Assembly: GCA_905147135.1 (NCBI GenBank)
Contig: LR990053.1
Span: forward strand, 14,954,501 to 15,018,500
DNA length: 64,000 nucleotides
Direction of reading: 5' to 3'
DNA from: Blastobasis lacticolella
Taxonomy: Eukaryota > Arthropoda > Insecta > Lepidoptera > Blastobasidae
Position 1 is the first letter of the stretch; every line of letters starts with the position of its first letter. Below, piece after piece: positions 44,690 through 55,512 of the stretch. A program made the position numbers and the translations under genes. Under the pieces are notes generated by a model. The model worked only from the letters and a program-made list of their open reading frames with translations, did not search any database and was not told where the DNA came from.

Positions 44690-44885
44690 CATATACTCAA
44701 ATATTTCCTAAACTACTGGAACTATTTAAATAAAAACTAATAGCCTTGTCGATTAAACTAGCTTTCAAGTAAAGCGCATCGAAATCAGTCCATGCGTTGG
44801 GGAGCTACGATGATACAGACAGACAGACGCGTGTCTGTCAGATGCACACACATACACAGATACACACGTCAAACTTATAACACTA
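44690..44885 (+). repeat. Dispersed repeat family C, copy 1
   Basis: Shares AAACTA, GATTAAA...GCTTTCAA, CATCGAAATCAGT, GGGAGCTACGATG and a (CAGA)n/(ACAC)n stretch with 54660-54862, ending CAAACTTATAACAC. Non-coding; class unknown, possibly Helitron-like. Confidence 0.5.
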
Positions 44886-44919
44886 ATATTTTATTCATCG
44901 GAGGCTAAAAATGATAATG

Positions 44920-45168
44920 ATGGCCGTGTGGTGTCCGGCAGAGTAGAATAGCACTATGTATATAAGGCGACTAATGTTTTCGAGGCAAAAGATCAAGAGT
45001 CTCCGTAGTCTGGAAAATGGGTAGCAGCATTTTCCATTGTTATATTTAAACACTGCGATCTCCAACCCGCCTGCCAAGCGTGGAGATTATGGCAATAACC
45101 CCCCTTTCGTGAGAGAGGCCCCAAGTCCTGCAGTGGACTGTTATGGGCTGTGATGAAAAATGATAAAC
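44920..45168 (+). repeat. Repeat family B, near full copy
   Basis: GCCGTGTGGTGTCCGGCAGA to GGACTGTTATGGGCTGTGAT. A short deletion removes the CTCGTGGGTG part. Confidence 0.75.
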
Positions 45169-45169
45169 A

Positions 45170-45700
45170 TCCCGAGCTCCCTAAGCTTTCCGTTAATTCG
45201 ATTATGTTCACCTCTTTTTCAAAATCAATTTTAAATCACGAAAGACAAACAAAAAATATTTGCACAAAATACTTACAGAAAAGTCAATTCAATAAGAAAC
45301 AAGACCATTATCTGAGATTTCCCAATAACTCCCTAAATGGGAGGTCGTAACTAAATTTCTTAATTCCTCTCCAGAACATTGCCTGGGGCTTCGGCTGGAA
45401 ACCAATAAATATAATAGCATTGTATCCAACGGAGGAAAGAGCTTTCGTTCTACACTGTAGGCAATGAAAATTTTTCGATATCGGTACCTACCTCTTGGAG
45501 TCACGATTGCAGGGGGTAAGATTGTTATTGTACTCTGTAAAGTATGAGACCAGGTTACTTACAAAGAAAACAAAACAGTTTACGGAACCATTTAAAATCG
45601 GTTGTTCGAGGAGATACAGAGACTGCATTTGAAATTATTATCTACATATCTAACATTTTAGGTTCAAAGTATAAAATACTGTCTAAAAAAATAGTCATAA
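45170..45700. other. No gene seen
   Basis: Short open frames only. Confidence 0.4.
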
Positions 45701-45703
45701 AGA

Positions 45704-45965
45704 TCCAAGGCGTAATGTCCCGGGTATTCTCTCGCGCACGAGGGCCCTGGTTCTGCTTTGACCATGATCCAGAATTTGGCATATCAGGTAATTACAGTAA
45801 AGCGACTGCCATCTGACTTCAATGACACTGCTACCAGGGGAACCTGACCAGATTGGATCATGGTTACACATTCAGTCGCCTCAATGTACAGGTTTCATAA
45901 CGATGTTTTCCCTCGCCGTATAAGCATCGGTTAGTATTCAACTAATATATGATATATAACTCAGC
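45704..45965 (-). repeat. SINE-Ser without head
   Basis: GGCGTAATGTCCCGGGTATT through ACCTGACCAGATTGGATCAT to TCGGTTAGTATTCAACTAAT. Confidence 0.8.
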
Positions 45966-46023
45966 CTTCTGTATTTCTGTCAGTTAATATATCCGCTAAT
46001 TCCTTCTAAAGCGCACAACGGAT

Positions 46024-46150
46024 TTTTATTTATTCATTTATTTAACAATTTATTGCAAACAATAAAGAAATACAGAGATATAACATAGATATAACTGACA
46101 CAACAGGCACTACAGAAATGAAATGTTTAGCTAAGAAATGCAGATACGAC
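46024..46150 (-). repeat. Probable LINE 3' end
   Basis: TTTTTATTTATTCATTTATT, AACAATTTATTGCAAACAAT and CACAACAGGCAC; parallels 32058-32185. Confidence 0.5.
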
Positions 46151-46154
46151 GCGC

Positions 46155-46930
46155 ACAATTAATGAATGATTATAAAATACATATTTTTATACGGTTTTCA
46201 TTATCAATATTAAATAATTTATAACGGAAAGTTTATGTGTACAGACATATTAGGATAGAAAAAATCTAAGGAAGCTCGTTGCTAGTCAACGATAAGAGTT
46301 AAGAACAATCCGTAAATAATTAAAGTAAAGTTAAAGCTTAATTTAGCCAAATTAGCTGACGCTATTTACCGTTCCATGTCGTAATACGAATTCATCCTAT
46401 ACGTCGCAACCGGAATTAATAATTCTATAATATCTTATAATATTTTTTCTTTTGGAAAATTACGTTATTCTGGAAATATTGAAGCCAAGTTGATGATGAT
46501 GATGATAAATCCTTAAAATTTCCTTCCTTTCTTCACTCGTAGATAAAATATATTGCTGCTATGTTATTTGCTAACGGACACTACTCGGCCCCTTCCGAAA
46601 CACAAAAATAAGCCAAATAAAAATAAAAAATATAGAAACGTAACAACGAGCAAGATCAACAATGAAATCGATCTCGATCCCACTGTGTTTCAGTAAAAGT
46701 AACAAAAACTTGTCACATAAATTCAGCGAAATATAAACTTGAACCGGCAAGCTCTCAATGCTAAGTTATGGAACGCAGTAACTTGATAACTTGCTGAAGC
46801 GAATAGCGTAAAAAGTTTACTTAGCACGTCAGTCTTGAATGCACTCCGACGGGTGTACGGTGGTATCAGAGGAATTGTGTTGAGCCTAATTTTTACGGTT
46901 TTTGTCCCGTTTTTTGTCCCTGTGTCAAAA
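46155..46930. other. No gene seen
   Basis: AT-rich; contains (GAT)n at 46495-46506 only. Confidence 0.4.
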
Positions 46931-46934
46931 TACA

Positions 46935-47080
46935 CTCAGCGAGACGAGCGTTGAGATGTTATTAGCTCAATGTTGTAAGAAACCAGTGTTGAAGTGTGCA
47001 CTATTTGCCCCTGATGATGTTTCCCCAAGTGAGTACAACGTGGAGTTCTTCAAGAAGAATGTGAAGAGGTCCTCGTCAAT
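46935..47080 (+). repeat. LINE tail family A fragment
   Basis: GTGAGTACAACGTGGAGTTC and TTCAAGAAGAATGTGAAGAG, i.e. the YNVEFFKKNVKR segment. The tail is absent. Confidence 0.55.
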
Positions 47081-47089
47081 ACGTTAGTA

Positions 47090-47985
47090 ATTAAAATATA
47101 AAACGGTGCAATTACCCTTAAACATTTGTTTCGTTATTCTTTAATTCTTCTATAGTCAAATAAATCATTTAAATTCAATTAAAATAATTATTAAGGATAT
47201 CAAAGTATCAAAAAGCGTGGGTTCAAAAAGCTGAAAGTGAAAAACATTGAATTTTCAGATTTAGTATGTTTACAATTCTTAAGATATTTATTATTTTGCT
47301 TATCTTGTACGCCCACCTCCACCAGTATGTAGGTGCTACTGGGCAAACGGTACTAATAATTCTAGAATGCGCTAAACTTTGGTAACTCTAGGCAATTAGA
47401 AATCACAAAATCGGTGTCATATAGTTAATAGTTTAGATTTCACTTAAAGTTTAGTTCAATCGGGCATTAATGTCGTTATTTTAATTCCTTATAACAAACT
47501 TTCCAATGGGCGTACACATCCATAAAATTAATCAGATCATTTCCGAAAAATTTGAAGTTATTCATTCCAATCGGAATGAACAGTTTTTAATTTTTTGAAT
47601 AATTGGATTTTTGGCCCAGCAATGTGTTAATGTGAATGATTTCTCGGACTATTCGCACATTTTTCTTGGTATTACGCTACTATCTAAGCTATTGGTCGCC
47701 GATACCGCTAAACCAAAGCCAAAACGCTATCATCGTACTTTGCGGCAGGATGAGTTGTGAAGAAAATCCAACTGAAACTGGTAATGGAAATATTAAGTTA
47801 CAGGCAGCGACACGGATCGATCGACAAATTGAATCACTTGAGTTCCGTTCCTAGCGACCGCTCCTTGGAACAAGATACCAGCTTGAAACTGAGATTATTT
47901 GTATAACGTTGCTTGACACTATGCTATAAATCGTGAACTACGGATACGTTCTATGTCAAATATGTGCTTAAAAATTAGAGGTACG
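47090..47985. other. No gene seen
   Basis: AT-rich; a 72-codon frame at 47636-47854 has no motif. Confidence 0.4.
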
Positions 47986-47989
47986 GAGG

Positions 47990-48380
47990 AAAGCGTCAAT
48001 ATCCCGGTTGGAATCGGAGTTTAGTATGATCCACGCTTTTGGCAAATTAGGAAATTACAGTAAAGCGAGCTACCTGCTCGTATGGTGTCCGGCAGAGTAG
48101 CACGAACCACTAAAACTCGTGGGTGTCGTAAAAGGCGACTAACGTATTTGAGGCAAAATATCTAGTCTCCGTGGAGTGGAACAAGGACAGAAGCGTTTTT
48201 CATTTTTATCCAATCCGCCTGCCAGACGTGGAGATTATGGCAACCTCCTCTCTCCTAGGAGAGTCCCTAAGATCTACAGTGGACTGTTATGGGCTGTGAT
48301 GATGATGATGATGAGCTATCTGACCTCTATGACCCTGTTAACAGGCGAACCTGACAAGATTAGATAATAGTTACACATTA
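47990..48380 (-). mobile_element. SINE-Ser copy split by repeat B
   Basis: 47990-48075 and 48308-48380 are the two halves of a SINE-Ser (CAATATCCCGGTTGG ... ACAGTAAAGC; then TCTGACCTCTATGACCCTGT ... AGTTACACATT). Repeat B at about 48077-48307 separates them, with GAGCTA on each side. Confidence 0.8.
48077..48312 (+). mobile_element. Repeat family B inserted in a SINE
   Basis: CTCGTATGGTGTCCGGCAGA to GGGCTGTGATGATGATGATG. A 6-bp duplication GAGCTA flanks it (48067-48072 and 48313-48318). It shows that family B inserts as a discrete unit ending in (GAT)n. Confidence 0.8.
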
Positions 48381-48384
48381 TTTC

Positions 48385-48850
48385 AAACAATAATTAACCA
48401 TCTCTCCTAACCACTCCGTTATACTAGGTACCTTTAAAATGAATAATTCTTCCCATATCCAAGAGACTTTAGCCACAAAATCGACCAAAGAATTAAGATA
48501 ATGGATACAAGTGCCCTCCAAAATTTCTCGTTAATAATTATCAAGTTATTTTCTGTGCAAAGTTGCTGTACTCGGAGGCTTGTTTCTTATACTTACAGAA
48601 ATCTCCCATTACCTTGGACCAGTACTAGATCCTTGATAACATTTTGTCTTTTGGATTAAGATATTACTTCGAGGCCGTGTCCATTTAAAAATTTGCGTCG
48701 CCCGTGACTTCTATAAACTAATGGTAAAAATGTACAATCGGCATGGTTTCGAGAAAGGTTTGGACCAGAGTGCAGTAAATCGACGAGCATATGTGATGAA
48801 GCACCCTACGTAGCCTGGCCTATATACGTCTACTTAATAAAAATAAATTA
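48385..48850. other. No gene seen
   Basis: Unique sequence. Confidence 0.4.
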
Positions 48851-48853
48851 TAA

Positions 48854-49165
48854 TAATCTTGGCGCCAATATCCCGATAGTAATGTCGCGCGAGGGCCCGG
48901 GTCCACCTTGACCGTAATCCAGGATTTGGCAGAACAGGTAATTACAGTAGAGTGACTTCCATCTGACCTCCGTGACCCTGTTAGCAGGAACCTGACTAAT
49001 TTGTATGATTACACATTCAGGGAGGTATTTAGGTTAAGGCGACGATGTTTTCCATCACAATAGAGCATCAACACACTACCTTACAGTTAATGTACACAAC
49101 TTAGTAGACGTTATTGTAATGGCGGGACTGGGGTTCGAATCCGATACCTTTGACATAAAATGAAA
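48854..49165 (-). mobile_element. SINE-Ser, diverged, near full-length
   Basis: TCTTGGCGCCAATATCCCGA through CACATTCAGGGAGG to the head (GGGGTTCGAATCCGATACCT). The head end is truncated. Confidence 0.72.
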
Positions 49166-49174
49166 TTTTGAAAT

Positions 49175-50055
49175 GAAGATTTTGCAGTTCTAGATGCAGT
49201 AGCTTCTTTCCCACCAAATTCCTACCTTTTCAGGCGTGTATCCATAATTGATCTACATTTTTTAATATGTGATGATAATACTTATCAAATTAAGAAAATA
49301 TTAAAATAATGATAATTAAACCAAGTCACAAAAAATTAAAAATGTTAACATTGAATCTAAAATTCTAACTTGAAAATTACAATTGGATCGGAAAATGTCA
49401 TTGAATTAAAGTATTATTAATAATTTAATGTCACAAAAAATTTTAAATGTCAAATTGTATCGAAAAATTAGAAAAGAGAGAAAACTATTACGAATTATAA
49501 ATCATGTCAAATTATTTATAATTAGTCAAACCCTAAATTTCCTATTTATATTCTAAGACGAGTCTCTTACTTACGAGTTCGACACGCATATCATTACGTC
49601 ACCGATGCTCCACCTCTGCACAATCCTGTATTGTAAAATACAAACATTTTCACTCTATTTATGGGGATAACCACCACATGGAGCTTCGTGCTTATTTCCT
49701 GTGCATTGAAGAAGGTTCCTCTGGATCCATTCAAGTAAGAAAATATCTTTGCATGAAACTTAGTAAATTGCCTGTCCTTACTCTTTTTGAACGAAATGTT
49801 GACTACGACAAATAAATTGTTACAATAAAACTGACTAATTATTTCTAACCTGCTCCTCTTCTGCATATGTCCTTGTTGAGAAAACATTATACTTCTACTT
49901 TAGTATGTGGGCATGTGGTGAGCAAATTGCCGCCACGAGACATGATCATAGTATAAGTAATCATTAGATTTCCGTGTTATAATCATTAGAATCGAGAACA
50001 AAATTACGGACAGCTGTTTATTTCACAAATTATCGACCTTACAAAGGAGCGGAAA
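49175..50055. other. No gene seen
   Basis: Very AT-rich. Words such as TTAAAAATGTTAACATT, TTTTAAATGTCAAATTG and AAAATGTCA recur at 49340-49480, suggesting old local repetition. A 97-codon reverse frame at 49594-49887 has no motif. Confidence 0.4.
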
Positions 50056-50059
50056 TATA

Positions 50060-50245
50060 TCTATGTACATAGTATAAAACAAAGTTTGCCCCTATGTACG
50101 CTTAAATCTTTTAAACTACTCATAAAATTTTAATTAGGTTTTCAACAATAGGTAGAGTGTTTTAAGAGGAAGGTTTATAAGCAAGAAAATAGGGTGGGTA
50201 TGGATAAAGTAGGTGTGGCGAACGAAGTCGCGCTGGGTCCACTAA
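50060..50245 (+). mobile_element. Helitron-like non-autonomous element, 186 bp
   Basis: Starts TCTATGTACATAGTATAAAA, includes ACGCTTAAATCTTTTAAACT and AAGAGGAAGGTTTATAAG, and ends with the hairpin GCGAACGAAGTCGCGC, then CTAA. It is flanked by A on the left and T on the right, as Helitrons insert between A and T. 5'-TC, 3'-CTRR and the hairpin all fit. Confidence 0.7.
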
Positions 50246-50249
50246 TTAA

Positions 50250-50885
50250 TAATAAAATATTTAATTCGATTCTACAAACAACACATTCAGACATACAAAT
50301 CAAATGTATTATTGAACGTTTCAACGTTACGTTAAGGCGTACAAAGAATACATTTTAGTAGCGAAACAGTAACCGGAAAATTTCGCAAGAAAACTCAACT
50401 TAATGGATTCCGCAAAGCGACATTTCCCTCCTGAAGGCATTATCGCATGTTATGGATGTTCTACCCTTTCTGAATGTATTAAAACATCCGAAATAAGCAG
50501 GTCGAGATCCGGAATAAGAGATCAAAAAGATAAATCGCATCCCGAAGCAATCTTTCGCAAAAAGCAAACTTGCCGACATGCACGAGCGGGGCGGCACAAA
50601 GGGAGACAATTTAAACGCAATAATCGAATGTTTCGCCCAAAGTTTCGCCCAAACGGCCTCGTATTGGGCGAACGACTGATCGAACAGTGTCTACCTACGC
50701 TGACGTAGAAAGTTTGCATAAATTTTAGCAATAACAACCTTTGTCTGGGATCATTTCAATAATATTCCAAGTTTAATAGCTTATGGCTGCGTCGCGTTCC
50801 GTGACGCGGTAGGGTGCGGAATGGAGATAGTATTGGGGAGGGGGCTAAGGGTGCACCTGGATACCTCGTTCGTTTTGAAGGAAGT
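50250..50885. other. No confirmed gene; GC-richer unique patch
   Basis: 50560-50700 is relatively GC-rich with a 101-codon plus frame (50403-50708) and a 71-codon minus frame; both look like chance. TTTCGCCCAAA recurs twice at 50631-50652. Confidence 0.35.
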
Positions 50886-50889
50886 GTAT

Positions 50890-51040
50890 TTACTGGTCTG
50901 GTTCCCCTGGTAGTGGACCACAGAGGTCAGACGGCAGTCTCTCCACCGCTATTATCATCTGACAAATCCTGGATCAAGGGCAAGATAGAACCCGGGCCCT
51001 CGTGCGCGAGAGCACAACTGGGACATTAACGCCAAGATAT
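50890..51040 (+). repeat. SINE-Ser 3' part
   Basis: GTCTGGTTCCCCTGGTAGTG, CAGAGGTCAGACGGCAGTCT and GGGACATTAACGCCAAGATA. Confidence 0.8.
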
Positions 51041-51044
51041 TGTT

Positions 51045-51370
51045 TTATTTTCATTCGCAAAACTGAAATAGAAACGAGCACTTCAAATAACAGCAATACT
51101 GCTATCGACCGTTAAGTAACTCTTACATAATTCGTTTTTGCTAAGTGAAATATTTAATCAAGAACTATAAAGGAACAACTTTTTTGGGTAATAATAAAAT
51201 AAAATGATATTTTAGCAATGAAATGGAATATTCTGATGAAAAAGCTTCTTGTTAGTAGACACTCACTATTATCATGAAATCTATTATGGCCCTCTGAGAA
51301 AAAAGATATCGTGATATCGAGGAAAACCGACACCTTTGTTTAGGTATTGCCATTTTCTCGATTATTTAAT
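51045..51370. other. No gene seen
   Basis: AT-rich. Confidence 0.4.
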
Positions 51371-51373
51371 ACT

Positions 51374-51570
51374 AGCTTAGGCCCGCGACTTTGCCGCGTA
51401 AAATTCAGTTATTAGGTACGTTCAATACCCGTTGCCGCGGGAATCACATTGAATTTCGGAATCAGTTATATGTATTATTTTGGGCAAGCCATATTACTGA
51501 CTAAGTTAATCAAAAACCGTTCAGTAGTTTTTGCACGAAGAACTTTAGCATTTTAAAATAAGTAGGATTT
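51374..51570 (-). mobile_element. Helitron-like element, third family
   Basis: On the minus strand it begins TCCTACTTATTTTAAAATGC, has AAACTACTGAACGG, and ends with hairpin CGCGGCAAAGTCGCG, GGCCTAAG and CTAG followed by T. This is the usual TCCTACTAATATTATAAATG-type family of moths and butterflies. Confidence 0.65.
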
Positions 51571-51680
51571 TTTGTTGTGATTTGTTTCTGGACCCTGACA
51601 GAAACCGGGATGACCGCTAGGATGATGATGACGATAAGAATCCCTGTGCAAATGTTCACTCATAGCACTACCCTAAGGCC
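51565..51680 (+). repeat. Composite duplication, copy 1
   Basis: GTAGGATTTT, TTGTTTCTGGACC, the RTE-type end (AGAAACCGGGATGACCGCTA, GGATGATGATG) and AGAATCCCTGTGCAA, CACTCATAG, CCCTAAGG appear in the same order at 51996-52060 plus 52291-52340. Confidence 0.65.
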
Positions 51681-51689
51681 CAGGTGACT

Positions 51690-51960
51690 GTGTAGCCGTG
51701 TGGTGTCCTTCAGAGTTGAATAGCACCAACCCCATACACTCGTGGGTGTCGTACAAGGCGACTAATGTTTTCGAGGCAAAAGATCTAGAGTGTCCATAGA
51801 CTGGAAAATGGGCAGCAGTGTTTTCCATTGTTATATTTATAACACTGCGATCTCTAACCCGCCTGCCGAGCGTGGATATTATAGCAATAACCTCCCCTTT
51901 AGTTGGAGAGGCTCTAAGTTCTGCGATGGACAGATATGGGCTATGATGATGTACACATCC
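51690..51960 (+). repeat. Repeat family B, near full copy
   Basis: GCCGTGTGGTGTCCTTCAGA to GGGCTATGATGATGT. Confidence 0.75.
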
Positions 51961-51995
51961 ATACATCCACCGTTTCAAACTTTTGCATATATAAT

Positions 51996-52400
51996 ATGAG
52001 TAGGATTTTGCTTTGGGGTTTGTTTCTGGACCGGCAGAAGCCGGGATGTTGACGATGGTATTTTTGACCTGAGTGGTTGAGTTGGTTAACGTGCTGGTCG
52101 CCACGCAGAGTGCCCGGGTTCGCTTCTCGGTTCTATAAAATGAATTTTAATTTCTGTTACGTATTGTATTTTTAAAAACTCTATAAGTAGTTTATCAGTT
52201 ATCTAAAACCCATAACAGAAGCTTTGCTTAATTTGGGGCTAGATGGCGCTGTGTGAATTTGTCCAAGAATATTTTTTATTTATTTATTTAGAATCCCTGT
52301 GCAAGTATGCACTCATAGGGTCCCTAAGGTCCAAGAGGTGGGCTGTAGCCCCCCTGACAGCTCTCCATGAGCCCCCATGAGGCACCAATAAAATTTAACG
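51996..52400 (+). repeat. Composite duplication, copy 2, split by a SINE
   Basis: 51996-52060 and 52291 onward repeat copy 1, but SINE-Gly (52061-52290) lies between the GATG run and AGAATCCCTGTGCAAG. Confidence 0.65.
52061..52290 (+). mobile_element. SINE-Gly, full-length
   Basis: Head GACCTGAGTGGTTGAGTTGG, anticodon region TCGCCACGCAG, B-box GGGTTCGCTTCTC (mutated); body TCAGTTATCTAAAACCCATA; tail CTAGATGGCGCTGTGTGAAT and a TATTTATTTA end. Confidence 0.85.
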
Positions 52401-52404
52401 TGTC

Positions 52405-52685
52405 GTTGCGGAGTTTCGCTACTTCGCCAAATTTATCGCTGGAACTTTTTCACGCGACCCATTTGTTAATCTCGGCGGCAAGGCTTTGAAAAATACGGCA
52501 TGCGATATGTCGCGATTTTTTACACTAATGTAGGCGATAAGTTTCTTTTTATTTTCAAGTTTGGGTAGGTGGTTTTCTTTTTTTTTTTCAAATATGATAG
52601 TAAAGACAGTAGATTTTTTACAGAAACCCTAAATTATTAGTATTTATTAGTATTATGAAGAGAAAATATTAGATTTTTGTTTGTG
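52405..52685. other. No gene seen
   Basis: T-rich; nothing recognised. Confidence 0.4.
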
Positions 52686-52689
52686 ATTT

Positions 52690-52857
52690 CTTAACTTAAC
52701 AATAACGAGGCCGATTAAAAAAAATATCTCCAATAGAATGCTACATTATCACTGAGTAATTTATGATTTTTATCCCGCGATAACTAAAGGGCGGGAAAGT
52801 TGATTGTTTTCTGAAATCCAACCAGCGCGCGGGTGAAAGCCGCTGAAACGGCTAGTT
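52690..52857 (+). repeat. Helitron-like 3' end
   Basis: CTACATTATCACTGAGTAAT, TTTTTATCCCGCGATAACTA, then GCGCGGGTGAAAGCCGCTGA and ACGGCTAG followed by T. Confidence 0.55.
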
Positions 52858-52864
52858 CTGGTAC

Positions 52865-53385
52865 ACAATAATTACTACGAAAAAGCGTACCCATTTGGTA
52901 CACTGTCAAAGTGACATACATCATCGTGCGTTAATATAACATTATTTAATAACATGCGTTAATATAACGACATTCCTCGGAAAAGCTAATTAAAATTTCC
53001 TCTTTCTAAATTGTAGCTTAGGTAACTAATTTCATTAATTTTGATATTAAGTCGTTAATTATCGTTTAATTAGCGTCCATTAGGAAAGTATCGGATTGTA
53101 TCGATTTTGTCTTACTCGAATGGAATGAAAGTGGGTTTATTTTATACTGTATGTGTATGGTAGGTGTAGGGTACGTGTACAATACGATTAGGATAGGGGT
53201 AGGACGAAACGCGAACGAAGGCGCGCCGGTTTCACAAATATACTTGCTTACAAACTTTCTTCCTGAATCACTTGAACTCTCAATCTATTGTCAAAAACCG
53301 CATCATGATTCGGTCACAACTAATTTGTAAACATAAGTGTAACGCATTAAATTGTCTTATTCGTTTCATTTTAACTAAATGCGAA
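52865..53385. other. No gene; degenerate Helitron-like end at 53160-53235
   Basis: GGTAGGTGTAGGGT, then GGGGTAGGACGAAACGCGAA and CGAAGGCGCGCC match the G-rich run and hairpin of the 62263 element. The rest is AT-rich. Confidence 0.4.
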
Positions 53386-53390
53386 ACAAA

Positions 53391-53743
53391 GGAGCGTCCG
53401 TGGCCGAGTGGTTAAGGTATCCAACTTTCAAGAGAGAGGTATCAGGTTCTAATCCCACTACGGCCATGTATCAATGACTCTTTTCTGAATTATGTACATT
53501 AGTTGAATGCTTACCGATGCTCTTATGATGAAGGAAACCGTCGTGATGCAACATGCATATTTAGGCGACTAAATGTGTAACTATGATCCACTCTGCTCAG
53601 GTTCCTCTGGTAGCAGGGTCACGGAGGTCAGATGGCAAGTCGCACAACTGTAATTATCTGATCTGCCAAATCCTGAATCATGGTCAGGGCTGACGTCGGG
53701 CCCTCGTGCGCGAGAGCACAACCGGGCCGTTAACGCCAAGATG
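53391..53743 (+). mobile_element. SINE-Ser, full-length copy with good A-box
   Basis: GGAGCGTCCGTGGCCGAGTG, GTTAAGGTATCC give the best class II A-box region in the window. The B-box is damaged (GGTTCTAATCC). It ends CCGGGCCGTTAACGCCAAGA and TG. Confidence 0.88.
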
Positions 53744-53749
53744 GGCTTT

Positions 53750-54240
53750 ACAATTTAACGAAATAGAGTGGTTTAGAACAGTTTTTATTTATTTATGTTT
53801 CAAGGCACGCTATTAATGTTATTACCAGTCCATTTGCCACAAATTATAGTTCTGTCCGAGCTTTTTATAGGTCGTAAAGTTTAAATTGACACGTGACAAG
53901 AAACTAAGTAACTAATTGGTTGAGGATCAAGTCAAGTAGTTGATTGTTATAAGCTGTTGGTGTGATTATTATATTGTAAATTATATGAGGACATATGATT
54001 AATAAACATACCACAGTCTTACAAAAGGACATTTTAGGAATTGGACATTTTGAAACCGTTGGACATTTTGGGCATTGGAATTGGATTTTATCTGTTTATT
54101 TTTTATGCCTATATCAGGAATACTTCAGGTACTTCTTCCCGCGGGTGACCCAAGAAACGATGGATTTGTTGGACGCGAGAGCCACTGGCTTATGACGAGA
54201 GGACGCCGAAGATCGGACAAAGTGTAGAAAACAAAGTAGG
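53750..54240. other. No confirmed gene
   Basis: A 66-codon frame at 53995-54195 precedes the RTE-type end and could be a decayed piece of the same element (final residues ...MDLLDARATGL). Too diverged to call. Confidence 0.35.
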
Positions 54241-54293
54241 AAAGCGGACCCTGGCAGAAACCGGGATTGGCGCCGCTCGGATGATGATGATGA
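54236..54293 (+). repeat. RTE-type LINE 3' end
   Basis: AGGAAAGCGGACCCTGGCAG, then AAACCGGGATTGGCGCCGCT and CGGATGATGATGATG. Similar ends are at 51589 and, reversed, 7176. These resemble the 3' end of lepidopteran RTE elements and of SINE-Ser. Confidence 0.6.
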
Positions 54294-54299
54294 TTTTAT

Positions 54300-54655
54300 A
54301 TAAATTTTTGGTAACTTGGTTGATAGTACTGCAACTCGTATTCTGACGCAATGCTTCATAAGTGGGAATCGCCTACCAGTGGATCAGTTGTACCGTAAAA
54401 CTCAACTTTTAATTTAAAAAATATATATATTTTATTTTTAAGGTAAACTGTAAAATAAATCCAAATGCGCTGGTGAAGGGCGTTAGCATACGTAACACAG
54501 TTCCTGACTAGCACGGTTGCCAGCGTGTTCGCATAACTCTGTACAATTTGTCCAATATAAAGATTTGTATTTGTATTTTAGGAACTCGTATCAAATACCT
54601 TTACTGTACACTTGTCAGAGCCCTACGTTATATAAACTAACCAACAGAAACCCCG
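54300..54655. other. No gene seen
   Basis: AT-rich; TATATATATATTTTATTTTT at 54421. Confidence 0.4.
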
Positions 54656-54659
54656 ACCA

Positions 54660-54862
54660 AGTACACATATATTTCAGTATTGCCTCAACAAACAACAATG
54701 AAATAAAACTAAGAACCATCTCGATTAAAAGCTTTCCTACACTAAAAAAAACACTTCGAAATCAGTTCACCCGTTCGGGAGTTACGACGCCATACACAGA
54801 CGCCCAAAGCCACAGATACTCGTCACACTTACGACACCTTTCCTCTTCGGTCGGGGGTCAAA
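54660..54862 (+). repeat. Dispersed repeat family C, copy 2
   Basis: AACTAAGAACCATCTCGATT, AAAAGCTTTCC, TTCGAAATCAGTTCACCCGT, TCGGGAGTTACGACG and a final TCGGTCGGGGGTC. Related to 44690. Confidence 0.55.
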
Positions 54863-54899
54863 AAATGGCCAATAATATGCTGATAGCTACGTGAAAATG

Positions 54900-55225
54900 T
54901 TAATACTGTTTACCTCTCTACGTGCTTTCGATCTTCGGAATCCGAGCGTGTTGTTCTAACCGAATTGTCGAAAGGTCCTCATTACCATACCCTGTCGAGG
55001 ATATAGTGTTTCTGTCAAACAATACGCGCTGTTATTGGGTTCAGAGCCTTGCATGTTTTATGTATGAGGGGGCATGTGTGATTTTGACATAGTTTATTTA
55101 TGTACTAGCAATTTTATTGGCTTTGGTAGGTATGATAGTACGTAAATGTCACTGTGAGATAGTTAAGAGAAAATAGTAACAGGTTAATGTATGAATTTAT
55201 CCTACTCTGCGACCGCACTTTAGTT
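54900..55225. other. No gene seen
   Basis: Unique sequence. Confidence 0.4.
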
Positions 55226-55227
55226 AG

Positions 55228-55325
55228 TACTAGTGGGCTCTGCGCGACTTCATTCGCGTGGCGTCCTATCCCTAGCCCTACCTTACCCTACCCCTATTCT
55301 ACTCTACCCTACCTTACACCTACCC
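55228..55325 (-). repeat. Helitron-like 3' end with CCCTA-rich run
   Basis: CTAGTGGGCTCTGCGCGACT and TCATTCGCG (minus: hairpin then CTAG followed by T), then CCCTAGCCCTACCTTACCCT and similar. Confidence 0.55.
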
Positions 55326-55512
55326 TAAGATTATTGCCATAATCTTCAAGGTTAACAGGCGGATTAGAGATCGCAGTGTTATAAATATAACAATGGAAAA
55401 AACCGCTGCCATTTTCCAGCCTACGGATACTCTAGACTTCTTTTCAATTGAAAATATTAGTGTACGACACCCACGAGTGTAAGGAGTTGGTGCTATTCTA
55501 CTCTGCCGGCAA
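55326..55512 (-). repeat. Repeat family B, truncated
   Basis: GATTATTGCCATAATCTTCA to TGGTGCTATTCTACTCTGCC; the (ATC)n end is missing. Confidence 0.7.

Noticed and set aside
45544..45816. 90-codon protein
   Set aside because: The second half is SINE-Ser read in antisense.
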